Assembly (NCBI GenBank): GCA_965220425.1
Contig: OZ244830.1
Location: forward strand, 5,239,494 to 5,303,493
Reading direction: 5' to 3'
From: Azophilus sp965220425
GTDB taxonomy: Bacteria; Pseudomonadota; Gammaproteobacteria; Pseudomonadales; Azotimanducaceae
DNA length: 64,000 nucleotides
Each line of letters begins with the position of its first letter. Position 1 is the first letter of the stretch. Position numbers and translations under genes: made by a program. Positions 24,913 through 33,871 of the stretch are shown here, piece by piece. The notes below the pieces were generated by a model that was not told the DNA's origin, did no database searches, and saw nothing but the letters and a program-made list of their open reading frames with translations.

Positions 24913-25884
24913 ATGAATGCAAACGAGCATCAGGCCCTCGCCCTGGACGATCCGCGCTTTGCGCTGGTCGACGGCAGGACGAGGCCGGACTTCATGCTGG
25001 TAGGCGGAATGAAATGCGGTACCACGTCGTTCGCGCGGTACCTGTCGGCCCATCCACAGGTCGATCTTGCCGGCCCGAAGGAACCCAACTACTGGTCCTG
25101 GCACAGATACCCCGCCAGGTACCAGGATTTCTTCGTCAACGAGTCGCCGCTTGGCGATCCGGGTGCGGATCGGCACGTGAGCGGTGAGTTCTCGACGTCG
25201 TATCTCGTCCACCCGCTCGCGCCGCGACGGGTTCGCGCCAACCTGCCGGACTTGAAAGTGTTCGTGCTGCTCAGAAACCCGGCCGACCGCGCCTGGTCCC
25301 ATTTCGTCATGTCGAAACGCGCCGGTCTCGAGAACGAGTGTTCGTTCGAGGAAATCGTGCGCCGCGAGATCGATGAGGCCCCGGAATTGCTTGCGGCGCA
25401 CCAGCGAGGTTTTGTTTGCCCGGACGGTACGCCAAATTCCTGTTATTCGGCTGTCGACGGCGCACCGCTACTTGTCGCCGAACACCGGCGAGGCCTGCCG
25501 GCGAGGAGGCTCCGCGACGAAGTGGACCTCCGGGATTTCTACTATCGGAGCTATGTGTTCCGGTCGATCTATCACGACCAGTTGCAGCGTTGGATGCGCC
25601 TTTATCCCCGTCGGCAACTGATGATCGTCCAGTCCGAAAAGTTCTTCGCGAACAGTGCATGCAACATGAGCGCGGCGGCGCACTTCCTGGGGCTGCGGCC
25701 ATTCGATTTCGACCAGGCAAGGCAGTTGCGGCGGCGCTGGGATGCCGGCGCCGGTAACGCCCGTCAGTTACCCCGGGACTACCCCGCAATGAGCGACAGG
25801 GCGCGCGCGTTGCTGGTTGATTTCTTTGCCTCCCACAATGAACGCCTATACCGCCTGACGGGCGAGAACTACGGCTGGGGCTGA
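24913..25884 (+). CDS. Sulfotransferase (PAPS-dependent)
   Basis: This 323-residue protein is a sulfotransferase-domain enzyme of the heparan-sulfate N-deacetylase/sulfotransferase-like class. The 5'-phosphosulfate-binding loop is VGGMKCGTTSFARYL (30-44) and the 3'-phosphate-binding motif is VFVLLRNPADRAWSHF (116-131). Such enzymes move sulfate from PAPS to hydroxyls or amines of carbohydrates, peptides or small molecules. It starts 61 bases from, and divergent to, the beta-hydroxylase gene. This pairing mirrors the fused sulfotransferase/beta-hydroxylase at 34274-35566. The acceptor is not known. Confidence 0.87.
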   Translation: MNANEHQALALDDPRFALVDGRTRPDFMLVGGMKCGTTSFARYLSAHPQVDLAGPKEPNYWSWHRYPARYQDFFVNESPLGDPGADRHVSGEFSTSYLVHPLAPRRVRANLPDLKVFVLLRNPADRAWSHFVMSKRAGLENECSFEEIVRREIDEAPELLAAHQRGFVCPDGTPNSCYSAVDGAPLLVAEHRRGLPARRLRDEVDLRDFYYRSYVFRSIYHDQLQRWMRLYPRRQLMIVQSEKFFANSACNMSAAAHFLGLRPFDFDQARQLRRRWDAGAGNARQLPRDYPAMSDRARALLVDFFASHNERLYRLTGENYGWG

Positions 25885-25885
25885 C

Positions 25886-26126
25886 TAGTGCTCCAAGCCG
25901 CTCATTGAGATATCGAATGTTGTTTGTTTTTTCACGGTTGCTTCCAAATACGCTGAAGTTGTTCCGGGTACAAACCGCGCTGGCCGCGCCCTCGCCGGTC
26001 TTTTTGCCGGTTGCGCGCACATGCTCGCTCCACCATAGGCGTGGCTATGCTTTGAGCTCGCGAGCACGCGCAACCGGCAAAAATCCTCGGCGCTCGTCGC
26101 GGCCCTTGGTGCAATATGCGGGCCAG
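25886..26126. repeat. MITE-like dispersed repeat, copy A
   Basis: This non-coding stretch fills most of the gap between the sulfotransferase and beta-propeller genes and is similar over most of its length to 46668-46966. It ends in GGTGCAATATGCGGGCC, and its left end (GTGCTCCAAGCCGC) is a diverged inverted counterpart. Internally, TTTTTGCCGGTTGCGCG and CGCGCAACCGGCAAAAA form a second inverted pair. No transposase is encoded. The structure is that of a miniature inverted-repeat element or large REP-type element. Confidence 0.75.
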
Positions 26127-26214
26127 TCGACCAAACCCGACATTTTTCGATCAGTGGCCGCGGCGACGTTTCGGGCAAGGCGCGGTCGCGTAGACGTGGC
26201 GGCACCACCGGGTC

Positions 26215-27153
26215 ATGACGATTAGGCTGCCCAGGCTCGTCGCGACATCGGTCGTGCGCGGCAACCACAGGGACAAGAGTCAGGGCGGTGTTTATGTCGT
26301 CGATTTCGAGAAGCAGACGCTAGAGCAGCTCTTCGACTGGAACTCGGGCGCCATGGATTTCGAAGGCGCCAGCGGCGACCGGGGCTTGCGAGGCATCGCC
26401 ATCAGCGACGAAGATGTACTCATCGCCGCAAGCGATGTGCTGTTTCGCTGCGACCGCAGTTTCAGAATCAAGACATTCAGCCGGAACCGCTACCTGGACG
26501 ACTGCCATGAGATCTGCCGATACCAGGACAAGGTCTTCCTGACGTCGCCGGGTTTCGACAGCCTGCTCGCATTCGACCTGGGTACGAAAGAATATATCTG
26601 GGGCTACCACCTGATCCGGCAATACGGCCGCTGGACCGGCCATACGTTCGACCCGCGTTCGAATACGGGGCCGGTGCCCGTCAACGACTATCACATCAAC
26701 ATGGTGCACGTGGACAAGACCGGTATCTACTTCAGCGGCCTGCGCACCAACGCGCTGCTGCACCTCGACAACAGCATGGAAGTATCCGTGGCGTGCTCGC
26801 TGCCCCCCGATGTACACAACGCACGACCGTATCGCGACGGCGTGCTGTTGAACGACACGGAGAGCGGTTGCGTGCGCTACGCCGGGCGCGACGGTAAAAG
26901 TCTCGCTTTCAAGACAGCCTCTTACGATGAGGCGGACATCGAGTTCGCCGGCAAGGACGAAACCGGCGACCTGCGGCAGGGGTTCGCGCGCGGCTTGTGT
27001 GCGCTTGGGGAGAGGTTCGTGGCCGCCGGTTCCTCGCCGTCGACGATCGGCCTGTACGATTTCGAGGGGGAGCAGAGAGTCGGGTCCGTCAACCTGACCA
27101 TGGACATTCGCAACGCCATCCACGGTCTTGCGCCCTGGCCATTCGAGGCTTGA
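26215..27153 (+). CDS. Beta-propeller-like protein of unknown function
   Basis: This 312-residue protein has recurring short blocks of the type GVYVVDFEKQTLEQLFDW, GRTYLDD..EICRYQDKVFLTS and GIYFSGLRTNALLHLD, consistent with a beta-propeller of six or so blades. No signal peptide is evident, so it is probably cytoplasmic. I recall families of this kind encoded beside sulfotransferase and glycan-modifying genes, but I cannot assign one with confidence. It stands alone after copy A of the MITE-like repeat and is followed after 183 bases by the dehydrogenase on the same strand. The ATG at 26215 has no strong ribosome site. Confidence 0.6.
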   Translation: MTIRLPRLVATSVVRGNHRDKSQGGVYVVDFEKQTLEQLFDWNSGAMDFEGASGDRGLRGIAISDEDVLIAASDVLFRCDRSFRIKTFSRNRYLDDCHEICRYQDKVFLTSPGFDSLLAFDLGTKEYIWGYHLIRQYGRWTGHTFDPRSNTGPVPVNDYHINMVHVDKTGIYFSGLRTNALLHLDNSMEVSVACSLPPDVHNARPYRDGVLLNDTESGCVRYAGRDGKSLAFKTASYDEADIEFAGKDETGDLRQGFARGLCALGERFVAAGSSPSTIGLYDFEGEQRVGSVNLTMDIRNAIHGLAPWPFEA

Positions 27154-27256
27154 GACAAGCTGTGTTGTCCTGTCATTTTACAATATAGAACAAACATCGG
27201 CGGTGTCTCGGACAGGTCAGGAATCTCGATAGCTGTCGGCCGCGCGATGGCAGCCC

Positions 27257-27304
27257 GTTGGTAGCCGGGACTCTGTTCTGATAAAACTACCAACCGCAGG
27301 ACGC
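27257..27304. promoter_or_regulatory. 8-bp inverted repeat upstream of the DMGDH-like gene
   Basis: GTTGGTAG (27257-27264) and CTACCAAC (27297-27304) are perfect inverted repeats separated by 32 bases, ending 32 bases before the GTG start at 27337. They could be operator half-sites or the base of a leader hairpin. No glycine riboswitch core was recognisable. Confidence 0.35.
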
Positions 27305-27336
27305 CCGGAAGCACCCTTGAGCCAGGGTTAGTTATT

Positions 27337-29757
27337 GTGAAAGACCATTCCCGCGTCGTCGTCATCGGTGGCGGTATCGTCGGGGCCGCCGTGCTCTATC
27401 ACCTGACCAAACTGGGGTGGCCGGACGTCGTTCTCGTCGAGCGCAGGCAGTTGACCGCCGGTTCCACCTGGCACGCCGCCGGCGGCTTTCACGCCATGAA
27501 CAGCGATCCGAACGTGGCGCGACTGCAGGCCTACGGCATATCCGTGTACCGGGAAGTCGAAGAGATCAGCGGCCAGGACGTCGGCATGCACCTCACCGGC
27601 GGCATCCAGGTTGCGGCAACCGGTGAGCGCTGGGAGAACATCCGATACGAACATGCGAAACACCAGGTTCTCGGTATCGACAGCCACCTGCTGACCCCAA
27701 ACGAGATAAAGAAGCTCTGCCCGATCATGGACACCAGCGGCGTGATCGGCGGACTGTTCGACGGCAACGAAGGCCACATCGATCCCTACGGCTCGACGCA
27801 AGCGCTGGCGAAAGCCGCGCGCCAGGGCGGCGCCGAAGTCTACGTGAACACGATGGTGACGGACCTGGTGCACAAGCCGGACGGCGCCTGGACCGTCGTT
27901 ACCGACCGGGGAAACATCCAGTGCGAACACGTCGTCAACGCGGCCGGGCTGTGGGCCCGCGAAGTCGGGGCGATGGCCGGCGTGCACGTTCCCATCGTGC
28001 CGATGGAACATCATTACCTGCTGACCGAGGGCATCGGCGAATTAGCCGGATGGGACGGCGAGTTGCCGCTGGTTCTCGATCTCGACGGGGAGATGTACCT
28101 GCGCCAGGAGCACAACGGCGTACTGCTTGGCGTGTACGAGCGGAATTCGACACCCTGGTCCGTGCGGGGAACCCCTTGGGACTTCGGCGAAACCGATCTC
28201 CTGGAAGTACGGCTCGACGATATCGCCGATGCGCTGACGAAGGGTTTCGAGAGATTCCCGTCCGTGGCGGAAGCCGGTATACGGCGCGTCATCAATGGGC
28301 CCTTCACGTTCGCGCCGGACGGCAATCCGCTCGTGGGCCCGGTGCGCGGCGTGCGCAATTACTGGTCCTGCTGCGGCGTCATGGCGGGATTCAGCCAGGG
28401 CAGCGGCGTGGCGCTGGCGCTGGCGCAGTGGATGATCGACGGCGAGCCCGAGGGCGATGTGTTCGCAATGGACATAAACCGCTTCGGCTCCCATGCGACG
28501 AGCGCCTACGCAGTCGAGAAAGGCAGGGAGTTCTACGAGAACCGCTTCTATCTCCTGTGCCCCAACGACGAATGGCCCGCCGCGCGCCCGCTCAAGACAT
28601 CGGCCGTCCATGACCGGCTGCAGGCGGCCAATGCCGTTTTCGGAGAATCCTTCGGTCTCGAAGTACCCCTCTGGTTCGCGCCCGGGGGAACCGAACCGGT
28701 CGAACGGCCGAGCTTCCGGCGCTCGAATTCCCATGACCCGGTCGGCGAGGAATGCCGCGCGGTCGCCGGCAGCGTCGGCATACTCGATGGTTCGTCGTTC
28801 GCGAAGTACGACGTGTCGGGTCCGGACAGCGTCGCCTGGCTCAACCGGTTGTTCGCCAGCCGCCTGCCGGCCGTGGGCCGGGTGCGCATGGGTCCCATGC
28901 TTTCGCCGTCCGGTCATATGAAAGGCGACCTGACCCTGATGCGCATCGCAGACGGCGTTTTCCGGATCGTCGGTTCCGGCTACCTGCAGGAATTCCACAT
29001 GCTGTGGTTCGAGCAGCACCTCGGCGATTGCGATGCCGATATCCGCAATCGCTCCGATGACCTGACGACGATCGCGATCGCCGGACCGGCATCCCGCGAG
29101 TTGATGAAGTCGGTCGCCGAAGGGGATTTCGAACCCGGCGCGATGCCGTTCATGTCGGTGCGCACCATGGATGTCGGGCGGGCCGAGGCCCAGGTGGTCA
29201 GGCTGTCGTTCACGGGTGAACTCGGCTACGAAATCTACGTTCCGACACCGTTCGCGGGCCCCGTCTACGACCGCCTGCTCGAGGCCGGCCGGAAGTTCGA
29301 TATCCGGCCGTTCGGCAATCGCGCACTGGTGTGCATGGGCATGGAAAAGAGCTTCGGCGTCTGGTCCCGGGAATTCACGCCGGACTACACGCCGGTCATG
29401 TGCGGCATGGACCGGTGGATCGACTACGGCAAGAAGGGCTTCGTGGGCCGCGAGGCGGCGCTGGCCGACCGCGATGCAACGCCCGGGCACAGGCTGGCCG
29501 CGTTCGAGATCGATGCCGGCGAAGCGGATGCGTGGGGCTATGAACCGATCTGGCTCGATGAGGACTACGCCGGCTTCGTAACCTCCGGCGCATACGGACA
29601 CCGGGTCGGGAAAAGCCTGGCGCTGGGCTACGTGAAAACGCCCTGTCTGGAAACGCCGGCAAGCGAGTTCCGCGTGCACCTGGTCGATGGCAAGAGGCCG
29701 GCCCGCATTCTGCCGGAGCCCCCCTACGACCCGCGCGCCTCGAAAATGCGGGCATAG
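27337..29757 (+). CDS. Dimethylglycine/sarcosine dehydrogenase-like flavoprotein (DAO + GcvT domains)
   Basis: This 806-residue enzyme joins an N-terminal FAD-dependent amine oxidase (DAO) domain to a C-terminal folate-binding GcvT domain, the architecture of dimethylglycine and sarcosine dehydrogenases. The dinucleotide motif is VVVIGGGIVGAA (7-18), and LTAGSTWHAAGG (39-50) contains the histidine (46) that carries covalent FAD in such enzymes. The C-terminal half includes FTGELGYEIYVP typical of GcvT. The expected reaction is oxidative demethylation of an N-methylated glycine, passing formaldehyde to tetrahydrofolate. The start is GTG at 27337. With the TMADH-like enzyme and MetF-like protein it suggests methylated-amine catabolism. 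Confidence 0.88.
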   Translation: MKDHSRVVVIGGGIVGAAVLYHLTKLGWPDVVLVERRQLTAGSTWHAAGGFHAMNSDPNVARLQAYGISVYREVEEISGQDVGMHLTGGIQVAATGERWENIRYEHAKHQVLGIDSHLLTPNEIKKLCPIMDTSGVIGGLFDGNEGHIDPYGSTQALAKAARQGGAEVYVNTMVTDLVHKPDGAWTVVTDRGNIQCEHVVNAAGLWAREVGAMAGVHVPIVPMEHHYLLTEGIGELAGWDGELPLVLDLDGEMYLRQEHNGVLLGVYERNSTPWSVRGTPWDFGETDLLEVRLDDIADALTKGFERFPSVAEAGIRRVINGPFTFAPDGNPLVGPVRGVRNYWSCCGVMAGFSQGSGVALALAQWMIDGEPEGDVFAMDINRFGSHATSAYAVEKGREFYENRFYLLCPNDEWPAARPLKTSAVHDRLQAANAVFGESFGLEVPLWFAPGGTEPVERPSFRRSNSHDPVGEECRAVAGSVGILDGSSFAKYDVSGPDSVAWLNRLFASRLPAVGRVRMGPMLSPSGHMKGDLTLMRIADGVFRIVGSGYLQEFHMLWFEQHLGDCDADIRNRSDDLTTIAIAGPASRELMKSVAEGDFEPGAMPFMSVRTMDVGRAEAQVVRLSFTGELGYEIYVPTPFAGPVYDRLLEAGRKFDIRPFGNRALVCMGMEKSFGVWSREFTPDYTPVMCGMDRWIDYGKKGFVGREAALADRDATPGHRLAAFEIDAGEADAWGYEPIWLDEDYAGFVTSGAYGHRVGKSLALGYVKTPCLETPASEFRVHLVDGKRPARILPEPPYDPRASKMRA

Positions 29758-29766
29758 CGGGCGCAT

Positions 29767-29789
29767 GGTGCCGGGCGCCCGGATGCTTC
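29767..29789. repeat. 23-bp direct repeat, left copy (possible recombination site)
   Basis: This 23-bp stretch, containing the palindrome CCGGGCGCCCGG, is identical to 34354-34376. It lies ten bases after the DMGDH-like stop codon. The two copies flank the NTPase operon and the decarboxylase remnant. Confidence 0.8.
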
Positions 29790-29855
29790 CGTCTACAGGA
29801 GATACGTCACGGTGCCGTGCTGTAGAACCCGGACCTGCCTTTTGAGTGCCGACAT

Positions 29856-29916
29856 GCCAACAAAACCGTTGCAACTCCGTTTAGTCAACGATATTGTTGG
29901 CAACGTATTTGTTGGC
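29856..29916. promoter_or_regulatory. Inverted repeat directly upstream of the NTPase operon
   Basis: Arms of 17 bases at 29856-29872 (GCCAACAAAACCGTTGC) and 29900-29916 match at 15 of 17 positions when inverted. The 27-base loop carries another GTTG/CAAC-rich near-palindrome (CAACGATATTGTTG, 29887-29900). The right arm ends 7 bases before the ATG at 29924. A cluster of such half-sites next to the start suggests a repressor operator or a translation-blocking hairpin. Confidence 0.6.
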
Positions 29917-29923
29917 GACTGAA

Positions 29924-31174
29924 ATGACACTGAAGAAGGCTGGCGGAAACTGGGTCGATGGCGACCGTTTCTTCGACCGAGCGGCCGAACTGGAGGCGTT
30001 GACGGAGCGAGTCCGCGAGGGCACTCATACGCTGTTAACGGCTCAACGGCGGATCGGCAAGACGAGCCTGGTTCGTGAATTGCTGCGTCGTCTTGAGGAC
30101 TCCGGGGAGTTCGAGGCGGTTTTCGTCGACTTGGAAGCCGCGTCCACGGCCGCCGATGCCATCGCGGAGATCGTTGTCGAGTCGAGGGCGGTTCAGGGCG
30201 TCTGGCATCGCGTCAAAGCAGGATTCGCGAACCAGTTGCAAGGTCTTGGCAATCGGGTCGAATCGTTGGAACTCGCCGAACTGAAAGTCCAACTGCGTGC
30301 GGGAATCGACACGGGCAACTGGCGACACAGAGGCGAAGGAGTCTTCGCGGCACTCGCGAACAACGAGAAACCCGTGGTGTTGGCGATTGACGAGCTTCCA
30401 ATCCTTGTCAACCGCCTGCTTAAAGGCCAGGACTATCGCATCACGGCGGAACGAAAGCAGGCGACCGACGACTTCATGAGTTGGCTACGAAAGATGGCGC
30501 AACAGTACCGAGGCCAACCATCCATGATTCTCTCGGGCAGTGTCGGCCTCAAGCCGATTTTGCGACAAGCGGGCATGATCGCCCACGCCAATATCTATAT
30601 GCCCCTGGATTTGAAGCCTTGGGATGAGCGAACCGCCAGCGAATGCCTCGGCGAGCTGGCGGATACATACGGCCTCAGACTCCCTGTCGAGGTAAGTCAA
30701 TACCTGTGCCGACGATTGCGTTGCTGCGTTCCCCATCATGTACAGCAGTTTTTCAGCCACCTTCACGAGCTACTGCGCCCTGCCGGGAGAAAAGAAGCCA
30801 CGCTGGAAGACAGCAAGCGCGCATACGACGAAATGCTAAGCGTTCGCGGGCAAGTAGACCTGGAGCACTATGAGACTCGATTGAAAACGGTGCTCGGCAA
30901 CGAGGGGTATCGAAACGCCCTGGAGCTATTGACCGAGGCTGCCGTCCACGAGGGCCGATTGGGTAACGACGCGATCTCGCGATACCGTAACGCCTTACCA
31001 CTCGATGGCGCACCGGTGTCCGTTGAAGAAGTGCTCTACGTACTCGAACACGATGGCTATTTTACCAGCGATTCGGAAGGCTACCGCTTCGAATCGGGAT
31101 TGCTCGAGGATTGGTGGCGTGCCCGGCATGGTCAACACTTCATACCGATCAGAGAGCGGAGAATGGGGCGATGA
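29924..31174 (+). CDS. P-loop NTPase of the archaeal-type ATPase_2/AAA class (first gene of pair)
   Basis: This 416-residue protein begins with a DRFFDRAAELEALTERV box typical of ATPase_2-like STAND-related NTPases. The Walker A loop is TAQRRIGKTSLVREL (39-53), Walker B is PVVLAIDELPIL (150-161), and a sensor-like SMILSGSVGLKPIL follows (200-213). The C-terminal part has an FESGLLEDWWRARHG ending (389-403) like that of archaeal-type ATPases. No membrane segment or nuclease motif is visible. The ATG at 29924 follows a large inverted repeat. The stop overlaps the next start by four bases, so the two are coupled. Gene pairs like this are candidates for defence or regulatory switches; the function is unproven. 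Confidence 0.78.
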   Translation: MTLKKAGGNWVDGDRFFDRAAELEALTERVREGTHTLLTAQRRIGKTSLVRELLRRLEDSGEFEAVFVDLEAASTAADAIAEIVVESRAVQGVWHRVKAGFANQLQGLGNRVESLELAELKVQLRAGIDTGNWRHRGEGVFAALANNEKPVVLAIDELPILVNRLLKGQDYRITAERKQATDDFMSWLRKMAQQYRGQPSMILSGSVGLKPILRQAGMIAHANIYMPLDLKPWDERTASECLGELADTYGLRLPVEVSQYLCRRLRCCVPHHVQQFFSHLHELLRPAGRKEATLEDSKRAYDEMLSVRGQVDLEHYETRLKTVLGNEGYRNALELLTEAAVHEGRLGNDAISRYRNALPLDGAPVSVEEVLYVLEHDGYFTSDSEGYRFESGLLEDWWRARHGQHFIPIRERRMGR

Positions 31175-33726
31175 CGGTCACCACCCGTAAATACAACCCC
31201 GGCTTCCTGACCGATGACGAATTGATCGCGTCGTTTTGCGTACGCACCAACGAGTTCGAGTCGGTCATCGAGACGCTGCGCGAATGCGAAGCCAACTCCA
31301 ACCCCCATCTCATCGTCATCGGTCCTCGCGGCAGTGGAAAGACGAGCCTGTTACTGCGAGTCGCCGCGGAGGTACGCCGGGATGCGCAACTGTCGTCACG
31401 CCTGTTCCCCATTGTCTTCGCGGAAGAAAGCTACCAGGTTTCTACCTGCGGAGAGTTCTGGTTGGAGTGCCTGTCGCGCTCGGCAGAACAGGCGCCGCGC
31501 AACCACGATGCCCCCGATCTAATGAGAACCTGGAACGACCTTGGGGCGATCCGGGACGACGAAACCCTTGCCCTGCGCTGCCTCGGTTCATTGCTCGATT
31601 TCGCGGATCGCGAAGGCAAACGGTTGGTGCTGATTGTTGAGAACTTGAACATGATGTTCGCCGACATGAGAGACCGGCATGCGGGATGGCGGCTGCGCAA
31701 GACACTTCAGACCGAGCCACGCATCATGTTGCTGGCCAGCGCCACCAGCCGTTTCGACGACATGGACAACCCGGAAGAAGCGCTCTATGACTTGTTCCGC
31801 GTACACTCGTTGCGTCCACTCACGACGGAAGAGTGCGCCGCTCTCTGGAAAACGGTATCCGGCGAGACACCGGCGCACGAAAAGATACGATCGCTCCAGA
31901 TTTTCACGGGCGGAAATCCTCGCATGCTCGCCATCGTCGCTCGATTCGGCGCCAGCTTGTCTTTTCGGGAGCTCATGCACGATCTACTGAACCTGGTGGA
32001 CGAGCATACCGAATATTTCAGACATCATCTTGAGTCGCTTCCTGGCTTGGAACGGCGGGTCTACCTCGCTCTCGCAGAGGCGTGGAAACCCGCCTCGACG
32101 CGCGAAGTTGCGGATCGTGCTCGCATGGACACCAACAAGTGCAGTGCTTGGCTCAAGCGTCTCGCTGACCGAGGCATCGTCTCGGTTACCGGGGGCACAG
32201 CCCGCCGCAGGCTGTACTACCTTACCGAGCGCATGTACAACATCTACTACCTGCTCAGACGCCACAGCGGAACCAACCGTGTGGTTGAGGTAGTGGTTCA
32301 GTTCATGGTGTCCTTCTACTCGCCGGCAGAATTACCAAGTGTTCGTGCGCGAATCGCCCACGAGGCGAGGAATTGGAGCGGTGAACTGGCGCCTCACAAA
32401 GATACCGTGCTCTCAACATTGGACAACGCATCGTTGGAACTGGCTTTGGACCGCTGCGACGAAGTAGTAGAGCGACATGAAGCAGGTGATGCACGCTCAG
32501 AGAAGGCAGCGGCAGCGCTACTCCGCAAGGGGATGACTCTTGAGCGATTGGAACGTCTGGAGGAAGCGCTTGGGGTATTCGGCGATGTCATGGAGCGGTT
32601 TGGAGCAGACGATTCTGAGTTCGTGCTCGAACATGTGGCGAATTCGTTGCTCCACACCGGCATTGTGTTTGGAAAGTCGGGACGAAACGGGGAGGCGCTT
32701 GAGGCGTTTCGCCATGTCGTAGACCGTTTTGGCAAGAGCGATTCTCAAGCATTTGCGACAACCGTGGCCAAGGCGAGGTATGACGAAGGAGTAACACTCG
32801 CGAACATGGAGCGCGACTACGAGGCGCTTGCCGCCTACGATGATGTCATCGCTCGATTTGCCACGAATAACTCTGCCGTGCTACTTGAGGTTGCAGGCAA
32901 CGCTCTGTTCAACAAGGGTGTGGCGCTTTCGAATCTGGAGCGGGACGAAGAGGCGCTCTTGGCCTACGGCTATCTCTTGACGCGACTCCAGGACCAGGAC
33001 ATCCCGGTGCTTTTGGAGCTTGTAGCCAGCGCTCTATTCAACACGGGAGTGTCGCTTACGAGGCTTGATCGTGAATGTGAGGCGCTCGAGATCTACGGCG
33101 ATGTCATCGGTCGATTCAGCAAAAGCGATTCCCCTGCGTTATTGGCGATAGTAGCCAGATCACTAACCAACAAGGGCGCTGTGTTATCGGATCAGGGGCG
33201 CAAGGACGAGGCAGTTGAAGCCTACGCCGAGGTAGTAGATCTACTTGAGGCGAGTGACTTCCCGATACTTGACGAACTGGTATCACGCGCGCTGCTTGAA
33301 ATGGCGGACGTTCATTTGACAGAGCGTCGTTTTAGAGCGGCTGACGAGTCTATAACCCTGGGATTCGATAAAGAACATTTTGTCTCAGGCAACTTGCGTA
33401 TCTTGGCCCATGCAAGTCGAGCAATTGCACGGTTGGAAATCGGTGACGAGCCGGGGGTTGAACGTGACCTCCAAGCAATGCTCGCGATCGTCTCCGAACT
33501 TGACCAGCCACCTACTCTCAGCATTGATGCGTTGATGCAGTCAACGCTTCAGCTCGGGCCCGAGCGCGTACTCGATCTGATTCAGCAGTCGTGCGCCGCG
33601 GAAATGCTGCTGCCGCTGGTGGTAGCTTTGCAACAAGAGATCGGACTTGAACCCCAGGTGGCGCGTGAGGTGGAGGAAGTGGCTCAGGATATCAGAAAGA
33701 AGTTGTCGGACATAAGGCAAGGATGA
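31171..33726 (+). CDS. STAND-like NTPase with winged helix and TPR array (second gene of pair)
   Basis: This 851-residue protein has an N-terminal P-loop NTPase with Walker A VIGPRGSGKTSLLLRVA (49-65), a Walker B-like RLVLIVENLN (151-160), LLASATSRFD (187-196) and the STAND-type TGGNPRMLAIVARF (246-259). A winged helix (about 295-350) follows, then six or more TPR-like repeats of about 42-44 residues (LFNKGVALSNLERDEEALLAYG type) from about 440 to 760. This NTPase-wHTH-superstructure order is the classic layout of STAND switches, in which the repeats sense a ligand or partner. No effector domain is recognisable, so the first-gene product could be the partner. The ATG at 31171 gives the ATGA overlap. 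Base composition appears less GC-rich than its neighbours. Confidence 0.8.
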   Translation: MTVTTRKYNPGFLTDDELIASFCVRTNEFESVIETLRECEANSNPHLIVIGPRGSGKTSLLLRVAAEVRRDAQLSSRLFPIVFAEESYQVSTCGEFWLECLSRSAEQAPRNHDAPDLMRTWNDLGAIRDDETLALRCLGSLLDFADREGKRLVLIVENLNMMFADMRDRHAGWRLRKTLQTEPRIMLLASATSRFDDMDNPEEALYDLFRVHSLRPLTTEECAALWKTVSGETPAHEKIRSLQIFTGGNPRMLAIVARFGASLSFRELMHDLLNLVDEHTEYFRHHLESLPGLERRVYLALAEAWKPASTREVADRARMDTNKCSAWLKRLADRGIVSVTGGTARRRLYYLTERMYNIYYLLRRHSGTNRVVEVVVQFMVSFYSPAELPSVRARIAHEARNWSGELAPHKDTVLSTLDNASLELALDRCDEVVERHEAGDARSEKAAAALLRKGMTLERLERLEEALGVFGDVMERFGADDSEFVLEHVANSLLHTGIVFGKSGRNGEALEAFRHVVDRFGKSDSQAFATTVAKARYDEGVTLANMERDYEALAAYDDVIARFATNNSAVLLEVAGNALFNKGVALSNLERDEEALLAYGYLLTRLQDQDIPVLLELVASALFNTGVSLTRLDRECEALEIYGDVIGRFSKSDSPALLAIVARSLTNKGAVLSDQGRKDEAVEAYAEVVDLLEASDFPILDELVSRALLEMADVHLTERRFRAADESITLGFDKEHFVSGNLRILAHASRAIARLEIGDEPGVERDLQAMLAIVSELDQPPTLSIDALMQSTLQLGPERVLDLIQQSCAAEMLLPLVVALQQEIGLEPQVAREVEEVAQDIRKKLSDIRQG

Positions 33727-33831
33727 GGCAAAGAGACGCTTCAAACCACAGGAACGAACATTATCGTTTGACGGATTGTTCGCCGGGGGGGCTGGACGTG
33801 TGGACCGTCATCGTCTCCGGGGAGCACGGTG

Positions 33832-33857
33832 TCGCCGCACCGTGCTCGGTAATATCC
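33832..33857 (+). terminator. Strong hairpin after the NTPase operon
   Basis: GAGCACGGTG and CACCGTGCTC form a perfect 10-bp stem with a six-base loop about 105 bases after the NTPase-TPR stop. It lacks a run of T after the stem, so it may be a pause, RNA-stabilising or factor-dependent terminator structure. Confidence 0.45.
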
Positions 33858-33871
33858 CGATATGACGACGG

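Noticed and set aside
12386..27191. A similar ACAATA-containing 12-mer at 12386-12397, 18910-18921 and 27180-27191, possibly a shared operator
   Set aside because: The match is short, the orientations relative to genes are inconsistent, and each contains TACAAT, which alone could arise as an AT-rich promoter-like sequence.
27154..27336. A glycine riboswitch before the DMGDH-like gene
   Set aside because: I looked for the conserved core and saw only an 8-bp inverted repeat; the architecture is not that of the riboswitch.
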